From Treponema sp. (GTDB lineage: Bacteria > Spirochaetota > Spirochaetia > Treponematales > Breznakiellaceae), in assembly GCA_009782955.1 (NCBI GenBank), contig WRIB01000010.1, forward strand, positions 1-50,325: a DNA stretch of 50,325 nucleotides, read 5' to 3'. The position numbers and the translations under genes are program-made. Positions 41,032-49,136 of the stretch are shown here, piece by piece. How positions within the stretch are numbered: position 1 is the stretch's first letter; every line of letters starts with the position of its first letter. The notes under the pieces are model-generated. The model had not been told where the DNA came from. It did no database searches and saw nothing but the letters and a program-made list of their open reading frames with translations.

Positions 41032-41636
41032 TAATTTCTGTCTTCCCGGGAAGATTCTTCGTTATGATCTTCTTCCTTTCCTCTGCGGGCAAAATTTACC
41101 GTTAAGGTTCTGCCGCGGAAATGCTGGCCGTTTAATGCTTCAATAACCGTATCTGCAGTTGCAGTACGTACCTGGACAAAGGAATAATTGTCCAGAACAC
41201 GTATCATGCCTATATCGTCTCTGGCAAGTTTAGCCCTGGAAATTATAAGTGCGAGGATTTCCCTTGGGAATACTTTGCGGTTTCGTCCTATGCTGACAAA
41301 AAGCTGAACCGATTCTTCTTCGCTTAAAATCCTCGGAGAATCGGAACGGGAATCTTCTGTTTGAAAACCGGTATTTGTTTTTTTTGCCCGTTCTCCCCTG
41401 AACAGACCTCTGTTTTTCCTTTCGCGGCTGGTTCCGCGGAATGAATTGTCGATTGATTTTTCCATAATGGAACCTTCCGAGAGAAGCAGAAGATATGCGG
41501 CCATATAGGAACGGTGAAAAAAAGAAACCTCCTGCCTGAAAATGGAACGGCACCGGTTTAATATAACCGGATCCACTTTGCTTTGAATTTCATCCAAAAG
41601 GATTCGTATGCGGTTTCTTATGCTTTCTTCATTCAT
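41031..41636 (-). CDS. stand-alone DbpA-type RNA-binding domain protein
   Basis: 201 residues from ATG 41636. The C-terminal ~75 residues (VQLFVSIGRNRKVFPREILA, DDIGMIRVLDNYSFVQV, EALNGQHFRGRTLTV) are the DbpA_RBD domain that normally ends DEAD-box helicases and binds 23S rRNA hairpin 92. The N-terminal ~120 residues are helical, then basic and serine-rich (GTSRERKNRGLFRGERAKKT); no helicase motifs are present. It is probably an RNA-binding partner or a helicase fragment that became independent. Confidence 0.82.
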   Translation of the reverse strand: MNEESIRNRIRILLDEIQSKVDPVILNRCRSIFRQEVSFFHRSYMAAYLLLLSEGSIMEKSIDNSFRGTSRERKNRGLFRGERAKKTNTGFQTEDSRSDSPRILSEEESVQLFVSIGRNRKVFPREILALIISRAKLARDDIGMIRVLDNYSFVQVRTATADTVIEALNGQHFRGRTLTVNFARRGKEEDHNEESSREDRN

Positions 41637-41698
41637 TTTTCCATTAAACCATGATGGCACGGTTTACTCAAGCCGGTTTGATACATATAATTGTAATA

Positions 41699-42442
41699 AT
41701 GAATAAAGCGGATAAACGGCGTTTTCCTCTGGAAGGATTACTTAATACAAGGGAATTGGGAGGATATCCGGTAATTGCGGAAGGAATACAAAAAACCGTT
41801 AAGAAAGGGTTAATTTTTCGTTCAGGTTCGCCGGAAAATATTACGGAAGCCGATCAGCAATTCCTGAACAGTCTGAAAATCCGGACTGCGGTTGATTTCC
41901 GTTCGGAAGGAGAAAAATCATCGTCTTTTAATTTTCCCTCTCTGGATAAAAAGGTGGATCTTCCCATTGATGCTGGAAATCTGATGGGAGCGCTTTTTGA
42001 TACCGGAGAATGGCTTTATAACAACAGTGCAGAAAAAGCAGAAGCGGAAATGATGAAACTTTATTCGCTGCTGCCCGTGGAAGCAATTCCTCGCTACAGG
42101 GTGCTTTTTTCTCTGCTTGCCGATTCTGCTTCCTTGCCGATTATCTTTTACTGTTCTGCCGGAAAGGACAGAACGGGCATGGCATCGGCGCTGATTCTCC
42201 ATGCACTTGGAGCAGACAGGGAAACGATAATGGAAGATTATTTTTACTCAAAGGAAAATTTACGTCCCTATTGGGAACGTTACACGAATACTCAATCGTA
42301 CTTAATACCCTACTTTACGGTTTCGGAAAAATATCTTTTAACAGCTTTCCGGTCAATGGAAAAGTACGGCGGTATAGATCGGTATCTTGCAAATGAGCTT
42401 GGGGCGGATATTAAACGTTTACGAGAGCTGTACATCGAGTAA
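41699..42442 (+). CDS. protein tyrosine/serine phosphatase (Y_phosphatase3-like)
   Basis: 247 residues from ATG 41699; an ATG at 41651 is possible, but neither has a good ribosome binding site. RRFPLEGLLNTRELGGYPV and GLIFRSGSPENITEAD are typical of the IphP/LipA-like phosphatase family. The active loop is C152-SAGKD-R158-TG (FYCSAGKDRTGMASALI), the Cx5R signature, with Lys-Asp as in lipid/tyrosine phosphatases of this group. Divergent from the DbpA-domain gene. Substrate could be phosphoprotein or phosphoinositide. Confidence 0.85.
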   Translation: MNKADKRRFPLEGLLNTRELGGYPVIAEGIQKTVKKGLIFRSGSPENITEADQQFLNSLKIRTAVDFRSEGEKSSSFNFPSLDKKVDLPIDAGNLMGALFDTGEWLYNNSAEKAEAEMMKLYSLLPVEAIPRYRVLFSLLADSASLPIIFYCSAGKDRTGMASALILHALGADRETIMEDYFYSKENLRPYWERYTNTQSYLIPYFTVSEKYLLTAFRSMEKYGGIDRYLANELGADIKRLRELYIE

Positions 42443-42490
42443 TATACCGGTGCTGCCGCAATGTGCTTTTCTGTATTATCAGGCGATATA

Positions 42491-43126
42491 TTAAACACTT
42501 AATCCATTTACAAGCAGTTCAACCGCTTTTTTAAGATCTTCTGTGGATTCCCGCTTTAAGACGGTTAGACGGAATATGGCCGCTTCAAGAAGACTGTAAA
42601 GCAGATCATTTGTTGATCCAACATCGATCTTTTTTAACTGACCGCTTTTAATGCCTTCTATAAGTATTGCGGACATAATGTGCCGTAATCGTATTGTTCT
42701 CCGGCGTACCAAAATCTGGGGTTTTGATGCACGTTTGCCGGCCGGTAAAACTTCGGTTTTTGCTTTGCCTGCTTTATCACTTTTGGATAAAAGGTAATTT
42801 AATACAACCGAAAGAAGAAGCTGGTTTTCTTCCATTCGGGAAAGAATAAGAAGCATTGTTTTTTTTATTTTTATTGGAGTGGGAAGAGAGGTATTTTCTT
42901 TTACTCCCAGAATATCCTGTTCCACTTCCGCCATAAACTGTTTAATGCTGAAATTGAAAATTTCCTGCTTGTTGCGGAAGTACAGGTACAGGGTGGTTCT
43001 GGTTATTTTACAGCGGTCTGCAATTTTCTGGTAGGTGGCATCCTCGTAGCCTTCTTCCATAAATACATCAAGCGCTTTCCTGAGTATTTGTCTGCGGCGT
43101 TTGTCATGTTCAATAACTATCGACAT
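42491..43126 (-). CDS. TetR-family transcriptional regulator
   Basis: 211 residues. The N-terminal helix-turn-helix reads RRRQILRKALDVFMEEGYED, then ATYQKIADRCKITRTTLYLY and FRNKQEIF, the standard TetR DNA-binding domain. The ligand-binding part is divergent. It follows the RlmL-like gene by 9 bases and may control this operon. Ligand unknown. Confidence 0.9.
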   Translation of the reverse strand: MSIVIEHDKRRRQILRKALDVFMEEGYEDATYQKIADRCKITRTTLYLYFRNKQEIFNFSIKQFMAEVEQDILGVKENTSLPTPIKIKKTMLLILSRMEENQLLLSVVLNYLLSKSDKAGKAKTEVLPAGKRASKPQILVRRRTIRLRHIMSAILIEGIKSGQLKKIDVGSTNDLLYSLLEAAIFRLTVLKRESTEDLKKAVELLVNGLSV

Positions 43127-43135
43127 ATTCTTGTT

Positions 43136-44323
43136 CTATAATTTATCGTATTGATAAAGCCATGTGTCAATGGCTCCGCTCTTTATTTCCCGGCAGTTAT
43201 CCGCTTTTCTTCCAAAATAAGACTCAAATCCTTTGTGATTGCAAATAAGGGCAAGTTTCCATCCGGGAAATGTTTTGCAAAGCTCTGCCATTTCGGCATA
43301 ACGGGTCTGTGCTTCTTCTATTTCTCCAATCCGTATTCCATAGGGCGGGTTAGTGATAATAAAGCCCGGTATAGATGATACGGCGTTTGTATTTGCCCGG
43401 GGGCCGGACGCCTTCATTGGAAGGCATTTTATTTCCACGCATGGTTCCGCAGGAATTTTGGCTTTATTTCCGGCAATAGCCCTGGCACGCTTTAAATTTG
43501 CTCTTGCCAGTGATAGTACTTTTTCGTCGGCATCGCTTCCCATAATATTGATAGGCCGTGAATAATCAATTTTTTCTGTTAATTCTTTGTGTATGGTTTC
43601 TTCGGCGGTTTTATCGGCAATTGCCAAATCGGAAATGGCAAAACTCCGCCCAAGTCCGGGTGCCTGATCCCAGGCATAAAGGGCTGCTTCGATAATTATG
43701 GTACCGGAACCGCAGAAGGGATCGTAGAACGGGAATTTCCGCCGCCAGCCGGAAAGAAGAATAATTGCCGCTGCAGTAGTTTCCCTTAATGGAGCCGTTC
43801 CTCCGGCCGGACGATAACCCCGTTTAAAAAGAGGTTCCCCGGAAAGATCCAGCAAAACCGAAGCTTTGTCTTTTTCCATAAAAACCCGCAGCTCTGCCTG
43901 CTTAACATTGTCCTGTACATCGGGCAGGCGGCGGATGCCATAATGATTACACAATCTTTGAGCCGCAGCCTTGTGAACGATTGCCTGTATTGATGTTTCG
44001 GCTTTTAGCCGGGAAGCGCTGCTTCTTACTTTACCTACTTTTAGTCCCATCCCGCGTGGGATAAGGTCTTCAAACGGGATTTGATTGGTTGCATTAAAAA
44101 GGGAGTCAAAATCATTTGCGGGAAAATTCCCCGCTTCCAATAACAAACGGTCTGCTGCACGCAGGGAAAACAGGGCGCGGTAGAGTCCGTCAAGTTTGGT
44201 TTTAAACCGTACTCTGCCGAAACTGCTTTCTAAAATGGTATATGCAGAGAGTTTTTTTAGTTCATTGGAAATAACTTTTTCCGCACCTATTGCACAAAAA
44301 GCAACAGCTGTATATTCTTCCAT
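43136..44323 (-). CDS. RlmL/YpsC-like 23S rRNA guanine-N2 methyltransferase
   Basis: 395 residues. An N-terminal ferredoxin-like/THUMP part (FGRVRFKTKLDGLYRALFSL, SIQAIVHKAAAQRL) is followed by FKRGYRPAGGTAPLRETTAA. The S-adenosylmethionine site lies in FYDPFCGSGTIIIEAAL and GSDADEKVLSLARANLKRA. The catalytic NPPY comes in FIITNPPYGIRIG. These enzymes place m2G on 23S rRNA. It sits within the transketolase-PilZ-TetR gene run. Confidence 0.88.
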   Translation of the reverse strand: MEEYTAVAFCAIGAEKVISNELKKLSAYTILESSFGRVRFKTKLDGLYRALFSLRAADRLLLEAGNFPANDFDSLFNATNQIPFEDLIPRGMGLKVGKVRSSASRLKAETSIQAIVHKAAAQRLCNHYGIRRLPDVQDNVKQAELRVFMEKDKASVLLDLSGEPLFKRGYRPAGGTAPLRETTAAAIILLSGWRRKFPFYDPFCGSGTIIIEAALYAWDQAPGLGRSFAISDLAIADKTAEETIHKELTEKIDYSRPINIMGSDADEKVLSLARANLKRARAIAGNKAKIPAEPCVEIKCLPMKASGPRANTNAVSSIPGFIITNPPYGIRIGEIEEAQTRYAEMAELCKTFPGWKLALICNHKGFESYFGRKADNCREIKSGAIDTWLYQYDKL

Positions 44324-44332
44324 GGCCTGAGT

Positions 44333-44677
44333 TTAGGTATTGGAGCGCCAGGAAAGATAATCTACATACCGTTCAAAATCCTTTTTTCCCGGAGATTTTT
44401 TTACAAAAAAACCTATATTGCATGAATCGCTGCCGGAATGGATCCATTTACATTCGGCCAACAAATCAAAACTGTCTATTTTTGCAGTATCTTCCGGAAA
44501 AATTGTAACGGAATATTCGGAGTTTTCAAGAATATCCACATGCATTGTACATTCAATACGGCATCCTGTTACGGAAATATCCTTTAAAAGGGCTTCTCCG
44601 GTAAATGCTTTGGGAATCTGCACTTTTGCGATGGAAGGATATCTGCGATTTTTTCGTTTTTCTGTAAAATTAACCAT
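44333..44677 (-). CDS. small PilZ-domain c-di-GMP receptor
   Basis: 114 residues, a single PilZ domain. RKNRRYP at residues 8-14 supplies the RxxxR site, and LLKDISVTGCRIEC the D-x-S-x-x-G site, so c-di-GMP binding is likely. Overlaps the transketolase C-subunit gene by 8 bases (44670-44677), suggesting coupled translation. Confidence 0.85.
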   Translation of the reverse strand: MVNFTEKRKNRRYPSIAKVQIPKAFTGEALLKDISVTGCRIECTMHVDILENSEYSVTIFPEDTAKIDSFDLLAECKWIHSGSDSCNIGFFVKKSPGKKDFERYVDYLSWRSNT

Positions 44678-45608
44678 TCAGTAATTCCCGTGCTTTTTCT
44701 GCAAGTTTTTCCGCTGTAAGGCCAAATCGTTTTACCAGGTAATCCTGTGATCCCACTTCTCCGAATTCATCCCGTATACCAATGCGCCCGAACTTACACT
44801 TAAAACCATTTTCTGCAAGGATCGATGCCACAGTGCTTCCGAATCCTCCGTCAAGTTGTGCATTTTCTGCGGTAACAACAGCTTTTACCTTTCCGGCCAG
44901 ATCCAGGATTGTTTCTTTATCCAGAGGCTTTACAGAAAGAACATCCATTACTCCTGCATCAATTCCTTCGGCAGCCAGAGTTTCTCTGGCTTTAAGCGCT
45001 TCGCTTAAAAGAAGGTTTCCCAGACAGATAAAGCAAACATCTTTTCCTTCTTTAATAACCTTTGATTTGCCGATTTTAAAACTTTCATTTTCGTTATAGA
45101 TAACCGGTACGGGTTTGCGGGGAAAGCGGAAATATACACAACCATATAATTCTGCCGCTTCTTTTACCAATGCAGCGCAACTATAGTAGTCCGAAGGTTC
45201 CAGAATGGTCAGGTGCGGAATTACCTGCATCAGGGCAATGTCTTCAAATGGCATATGGGTGCCCCCGTTCATTGCTGCTGTTACGCCGGGATCGGTACCG
45301 ATGAGTTTTACATTAAGGCGGGCATAGTTGGCCGAAATAAAAAATTGATCATGAACCCGCCGGGAAGAAAAGCAGCCAAAGCTGGCGGCAAAAGGAATTT
45401 TTCCGACAGCAGAAAGTCCCGCTGCAACACCGATCATGTTGGCCTCGGCGATTCCCGCATTAATAAACTGACCGGGATAGGTATTTTTAAAATTTCCCGT
45501 ATTGGTACAACTCATTAAATCCGCTTCCAAAACCACTATATTTTTGTTTTTTTCAGCCAGAGCGGTAATGGTATCCACATAACCGGCGCGTATTTCTTTT
45601 TGTTCCAT
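44670..45608 (-). CDS. transketolase, C-terminal subunit
   Basis: 312 residues. Pyrimidine-binding and C-terminal domains: VVLEADLMSCTNT, FINAGIAEANMIGVAAGLSA (Glu that activates thiamine diphosphate in IAEANM), FAASFGCFSSRRVHDQFFIS, PFEDIALMQVIPHLTILEPS and VSAENAQLDGGFGS-like VTAENAQLDGGFGSTVASIL. It pairs with the N-subunit coded 11 bases upstream to make a split transketolase of the pentose phosphate pathway. Confidence 0.93.
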   Translation of the reverse strand: MEQKEIRAGYVDTITALAEKNKNIVVLEADLMSCTNTGNFKNTYPGQFINAGIAEANMIGVAAGLSAVGKIPFAASFGCFSSRRVHDQFFISANYARLNVKLIGTDPGVTAAMNGGTHMPFEDIALMQVIPHLTILEPSDYYSCAALVKEAAELYGCVYFRFPRKPVPVIYNENESFKIGKSKVIKEGKDVCFICLGNLLLSEALKARETLAAEGIDAGVMDVLSVKPLDKETILDLAGKVKAVVTAENAQLDGGFGSTVASILAENGFKCKFGRIGIRDEFGEVGSQDYLVKRFGLTAEKLAEKARELLNG

Positions 45609-45619
45609 ATGTTAACTCC

Positions 45620-46444
45620 CTATTCGCCGTTTAAAGCGGCTATGGCTTCTTTTGCCTTGTCCATGTTAAAAGCCATGCTGTGGTTCTTTTCTATACCCTC
45701 AGCAAAATTACAGCCCTTACCTTTGATCGTATTCATTATAATCATGGATGGTTTTTCCTTTTCGGCGGCGGCGGCATCAATGGCATTATCCAGCGCTTCG
45801 AGGTCGTGTCCGTCTACTTCCTGGGTAAACCAGCCAAAAGCCTTCCATTTGGCGGCAAGATCACCCAAATCCATAATATCCTTTACATAGCCGTCCAATT
45901 GCTGTTTGTTATAATCGGTAAAGGCTGTGATGTTGGAAACTCCCTTTGCGGCGGCAAACATTGCCGCTTCCCAAATTTGACCTTCATCAGATTCACCGTC
46001 CCCGACGATGGCATATACCCGGTTGGGTTTGCTGTCCATTTTCAGCCCCAGGGCCATACCCACAGCTGCGGAAAAACCCTGTCCAAGGGAACCGGCTGTC
46101 ATATCAATACCCGGAGTAAGGACGCGGTCGCAGTGGCTGGGCAGTTTTGTTCCCCCCTGATTAAGGGTTTTCAGCCAATCCACAGGAAAAAACCCCCTGG
46201 AAGCCAAGGTTGCATAAACCACCGGCCCGGCATGACCTTTGGAAACCACAAGGTAATCCCTGCCTTCCCATTTGGGATTTGACGGATCGACCTTCATTTT
46301 GTGGTAATACAACAGGGTCAAAACATCCGCTATGGACATAGATCCCCCAATATGGCCCGAGCCCAGATTGCCAATTTCTTCTATGGTAAGCTTTCTAATC
46401 TCTTTGGCCTTGGCTTTCAGGGTATCCAAAACAGTCTTTTCCAT
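45620..46444 (-). CDS. transketolase, N-terminal subunit
   Basis: 274 residues. Thiamine-diphosphate domain: GHIGGSMSIADVLTLLYYHK, DYLVVSKGHAGPVVYATLAS, the cofactor motif GDGESDEGQIWEAAMFAAAK ending in NITAFTDYN, and DGHDLEALDNAI. Transfers two-carbon units between sugar phosphates. First gene of tktN-tktC-pilZ-rlmL-tetR; no clear promoter recognised in the AT-rich space upstream. Confidence 0.93.
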   Translation of the reverse strand: MEKTVLDTLKAKAKEIRKLTIEEIGNLGSGHIGGSMSIADVLTLLYYHKMKVDPSNPKWEGRDYLVVSKGHAGPVVYATLASRGFFPVDWLKTLNQGGTKLPSHCDRVLTPGIDMTAGSLGQGFSAAVGMALGLKMDSKPNRVYAIVGDGESDEGQIWEAAMFAAAKGVSNITAFTDYNKQQLDGYVKDIMDLGDLAAKWKAFGWFTQEVDGHDLEALDNAIDAAAAEKEKPSMIIMNTIKGKGCNFAEGIEKNHSMAFNMDKAKEAIAALNGE

Positions 46445-46636
46445 AAAACCTTCTCCAATTAAAATCTTTGCTATTAATTCATTGTTTCTTAAATATGGTT
46501 AATTTACAAGGGCGTTCTTTATTTTCCTTAATATTGTTTAATTTAGTACAAGCAAAAACTCGTATATTGCCCTTTAGATGGTATTAACGGAGTTGTTTTT
46601 TAAACATTTGTATAGCATATTTATTGAGGGGGATTA
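46445..46636. other. AT-rich divergent intergenic stretch
   Basis: Separates the transketolase operon from the coiled-coil gene. Apart from the hairpin cluster that begins at 46637 I see no gene. It must hold promoters for both directions, but no convincing -35/-10 pair stands out. Confidence 0.4.
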
Positions 46637-46753
46637 ACTATTTTCAAAACTCTGTTAGTTTTGAAAATAGTTTTGGAAAAACCGGTAAAAACCGTTTTTC
46701 CTGTAAATCTAAGGAAGTTTTTTCAAAAACTGAAGTTTTGAAAAAACTTAGGG
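46637..46753 (+). repeat. cluster of three hairpins including ACTGAAG-loop repeat
   Basis: ACTATTTTCAAAACT-CTGTT-AGTTTTGAAAATAGT is a perfect 15-bp stem (46637-46671). Then GGAAAAACCGGTAAAAACCG TTTTTCC (46675-46701). After TGTAAA and TCTAAGG comes AAGTTTTTTCAAAA-ACTGAAG-TTTTGAAAAAACTT, a perfect 14-bp stem (46715-46749). The last hairpin ends 12 bases before the next gene's ATG and could hide its ribosome binding site. Confidence 0.7.
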
Positions 46754-46760
46754 ATTACAT

Positions 46761-47384
46761 ATGGGTAAATCAAAAACCCGAAAACCACGCAAAGGGCTCA
46801 CTTTTGAAGATGTCTGGGCAGCATTAATGGAAACCCGGAAACATCAAGAAGAAACAGCCCGGCAAATGAGGGAAACGGACAGAGAAGTCAAGGAAACAGC
46901 CCGGCAAATGAAAGAAACAGACAGAATAATTAAGGAAACAAACAGGAAATTCGGGGAGTTTAGCAACCGGTTCGGCGAAATTGTAGAATACCAGGTACTC
47001 CCAAGAATTGAAGAAAAATTCAATGAACTGGGGTTTACTTTTGGCAGGACATGCAATGGTATTTCCATAAAAGATGAACAGGATGAATATAAGGTAGCAG
47101 ACATTGATATCTTCCTTGAAAACGGCGTTTGCGCCATAGCAATAGAAGTAAAAGTTAAAACACTGCAAAAAGATGTTGACCGTCATAAACAAAGGATGGC
47201 AGTTCTTCGGCGTTCGGCTGACAAGAACAACGATAAACGGGTGTTTTATGGAGCAATGGCTGGCTCTATTATGACTGACGAAGTAAAAGCCTATGCCCAA
47301 AAAGCTGGTTTTTATACGATAGTTCCAAACGGCGAAACGGTAAAAATTGATGTGCCGAAGGGTTTTATCCCCCGGGATTGGTAG
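46761..47384 (+). CDS. coiled-coil/PD-(D/E)XK-like protein (DUF3782-like), copy 2
   Basis: 207 residues. The N-terminal coiled coil holds two and a part copies of a 14-residue unit (ETARQMRETDREVK / ETARQMKETDRIIK / ETNRK). Then NRFGEIVEYQVLPRIEEKFN, the nuclease-like core KVADIDIFLENG with AIAIEVKVK (Asp...Glu-x-Lys), and HKQRMAVLRRSADKNNDKRV. It ends PRDW, like its paralogue at 38625. Function unknown. A hairpin stands immediately before the start. Confidence 0.7.
   Translation: MGKSKTRKPRKGLTFEDVWAALMETRKHQEETARQMRETDREVKETARQMKETDRIIKETNRKFGEFSNRFGEIVEYQVLPRIEEKFNELGFTFGRTCNGISIKDEQDEYKVADIDIFLENGVCAIAIEVKVKTLQKDVDRHKQRMAVLRRSADKNNDKRVFYGAMAGSIMTDEVKAYAQKAGFYTIVPNGETVKIDVPKGFIPRDW
46851..46946 (+). 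repeat. 42-bp in-frame tandem repeat in the coiled coil
   Basis: GAAACAGCCCGGCAAATGA begins at 46851 and again at 46893 (42 bases on); a third, partial copy starts at 46935. Unit changes would lengthen or shorten the coiled coil by 14 residues without a frameshift. Confidence 0.7.
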
Positions 47385-47431
47385 AAACCCCTTATTAATT
47401 AACATCTCTGAGTCTGCACGCCTCTGGGTAA

Positions 47432-47512
47432 GGAAAAAACGGCTTTTTGGCCGATTTTTCCTATGATTCTAAGGTAACTGTTCCAAAAACTGAAGTTTTG
47501 GAACAGCCTCAG
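47432..47512 (+). repeat. two-hairpin element, ACTGAAG-loop repeat best copy
   Basis: GGAAAAAACGGCTTTTTGGC to CGATTTTTCC (47432-47461), then TATGAT, TCTAAGGTAA and CTGTTCCAAAA-ACTGAAG-TTTTGGAACAG (47478-47506), a perfect 11-bp stem, ending CCTCAG. It follows the coiled-coil gene by about 50 bases. Confidence 0.75.
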
Positions 47513-47604
47513 ATAATTTTGAAAAAAAACGATTTTTTTCCCCAGAGGGCTTGACCTTTTTTTATTAAATTGATATTTTTGCTTTCAGAATGCAGGAAAA
47601 GAGC

Positions 47605-47762
47605 CTAGGAGTTTGTCGGGCTTAGCCCTTTTATATGGAAAAAAATGCGAAAAAACACAGTTTTTGAGCATTTTATACCTTGCAAACTCCCAAAGGAGCC
47701 CATAAATTGTATAATTTCGCGGTTACTTACCGCAAAATTATACAAGTCCGACAGGCTCCTAG
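47605..47762 (+). repeat. 158-bp nested inverted-repeat element
   Basis: The ends CTAGGAGTTTGTCGGGCTT (47605-47623) and AAGTCCGACAGGCTCCTAG (47744-47762) are inverted copies with four mismatches. Inside lie GGAGTTTG/CAAACTCC, AGGAGCC/GGCTCCT, and GTATAATTTCGCGGT-TACTT-ACCGCAAAATTATAC (47709-47743; 14 of 15 paired). No reading frame of note. It has the shape of a small non-coding mobile element, or two back-to-back folded RNAs. Confidence 0.6.
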
Positions 47763-47939
47763 CGACCGGCTTTTTTCTGTACCAGAAGCTGCTTTTTCAA
47801 AAGCTAAAGTTTTGAAAAGGTCTTTTTTGGAATCTCAAAAAACCGTACAGGGGATTTATGTCCCAGGGCGGTTTATTGTTGTCAGAGCTGTTTTCAAAAC
47901 CCAATTGTTTTGGAAAAGCCGGATTTAGGAGTTTGTAGA
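47763..47939. other. leader region of rpsL
   Basis: Contains further A/T hairpins (CTTTTTCAAAAG then CTAAAGTTTTGAAAAGG near 47792-47821; TTTTCAAAAC...GTTTTGGAAAA near 47891-47915). No gene seen. The rpsL ribosome binding site AGGAG (47927-47931) is at the end. Confidence 0.5.
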
Positions 47940-48314
47940 GTGCCTACAATCAATCAGTTGGTTCGTTTTGGAAGAAAACAGGTTACTTCCAAGACCAAAT
48001 CCCCGGCATTGCATTCCTGTCCCCAAAAACGGGGGGTTTGTACCCGGGTTATGACAGTAACCCCCAAAAAGCCCAATTCGGCGCTCCGTAAAGTTGCCCG
48101 TGTCAGGCTTTCCCATGGAACGGAGGTTACCGCCTATATTCCCGGTATTGGTCATAACCTTCAGGAACACTCTGTGGTATTGGTCAGGGGCGGACGCGTT
48201 AAGGACCTTCCCGGTGTGCGGTACCACATTATCCGGGGCGCCAAGGATACACTGGGTGTAACAGATCGCAAGCGGGGCCGATCAAAATACGGCGCCAAGC
48301 GCCCAAAAGCATAA
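47940..48314 (+). CDS. rpsL: 30S ribosomal protein S12
   Basis: 124 residues, the normal length, from GTG 47940 ([12 protein letters not shown] follows) with TTAGGAG 8 bases upstream; an upstream in-frame TTG is not needed. [20 protein letters not shown], then [15 protein letters not shown], includes the decoding-site loop with both lysines where streptomycin-resistance changes occur, so the allele looks wild type. It forms an operon with rpsG 10 bases downstream. Confidence 0.97.
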   Translation: MPTINQLVRFGRKQVTSKTKSPALHSCPQKRGVCTRVMTVTPKKPNSALRKVARVRLSHGTEVTAYIPGIGHNLQEHSVVLVRGGRVKDLPGVRYHIIRGAKDTLGVTDRKRGRSKYGAKRPKA

Positions 48315-48324
48315 TCGAGAGAGT

Positions 48325-48798
48325 ATGGGTAGGAAGAAGAAAACAGTCGATCGGGGAATTTTACCGGATCCCAAATACAACAGCGTGGTAGTTTCCAAAT
48401 TCGTAAACCGGATGATGTGGGAAGGAAAGCGCTCGGTAGCCCTCCGTATTGTACACAATGCCCTTTTGGGGCTTCAGACTAAAGTTAGTGACAAGGGACC
48501 CCTTGAGGTGTTTCTTAAAGCTATAGACAATGTTAAGCCCGTTGTCGAGGTAAAATCACGGCGTGTCGGCGGGGCAACGTACCAGGTTCCCGTAGAAATT
48601 CGTGAAACCCGGCGGGAAGCTCTTGGAATGCGGTGGATTATCAATGCCGCCCGCTCACGTTCAGGGCATGGAATGGGCGAAAGGCTTACTGCGGAACTGC
48701 TGGATGCATATAACAGCACCGGTACTGCCTTTAAGAAGAAAGAGGATACGCATAAAATGGCCGAAGCCAACAAGGCTTTTGCCCATTATCGGTGGTAA
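48325..48798 (+). CDS. rpsG: 30S ribosomal protein S7
   Basis: 157 residues. Typical S7 blocks: [77 protein letters not shown] and KAFAHYRW at the end. It binds the 3' major domain of 16S rRNA. Unlike the common order rpsL-rpsG-fusA-tuf, no fusA follows; tuf comes next after 338 bases. Confidence 0.97.
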   Translation: MGRKKKTVDRGILPDPKYNSVVVSKFVNRMMWEGKRSVALRIVHNALLGLQTKVSDKGPLEVFLKAIDNVKPVVEVKSRRVGGATYQVPVEIRETRREALGMRWIINAARSRSGHGMGERLTAELLDAYNSTGTAFKKKEDTHKMAEANKAFAHYRW

Positions 48799-48843
48799 CA
48801 CTTCGGCCAAAGGCTGAAGTGCGGAGTTTTCGTAGAAAACTCC
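48799..48843 (+). terminator. two hairpins directly after rpsG
   Basis: CACTTCGGCC-AAA-GGCTGAAGTG (48799-48821, one mismatch) starts on the base after the rpsG stop. GGAGTTTTC-GTA-GAAAACTCC (48823-48843) follows. There is no T run, so a processing site or mRNA-stabilising structure is as likely as a terminator. Confidence 0.45.
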
Positions 48844-48889
48844 ATACATAAATTAGGTATATAAGACGCTTTGGCGTTTTCATATTCCA

Positions 48890-49060
48890 AACCGATCATC
48901 AGTTTTGATGAGATAGGTGGAGGCGCAGTTAACACTGCCGGCAGTAAGACTGCGGCAGTAATCAAAATCTGCTGACTTTCCCTTCATTGGAATTGTCTCG
49001 TCGGAAAGTTTGGGAAAAACCTGCCGAAATGCCGGTTTTTTCTCTGAATCTAAGGTTTCA
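48890..49060 (+). promoter_or_regulatory. structured leader upstream of tuf
   Basis: Successive stems: TCATC-AGTTTT-GATGA; CTGCCG...CGGCAG around 48942-48971; ACTTTCC...GGAAAGT around 48986-49021; and GGAAAAACC..GGTTTTTTC, followed by TCTAAGG. The pattern GGAGGCGC...AGTAA resembles the start of the lysine riboswitch core, but the other conserved parts are missing. No gene lies between rpsG and tuf. Confidence 0.35.
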
Positions 49061-49136
49061 TGAAACTATGTTTCATGTTCGATTTGGTTGCGCGGTCAGG
49101 TATCCGCACAAAATATATGTTTAGGAGGAAGAAGTA

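Noticed and set aside
48913-49010. Lysine riboswitch upstream of tuf
   Set aside because: Only GGAGGCGC and AGTAA match; the stretch is about half the needed length and lacks the remaining conserved loops, and tuf is not a lysine gene.
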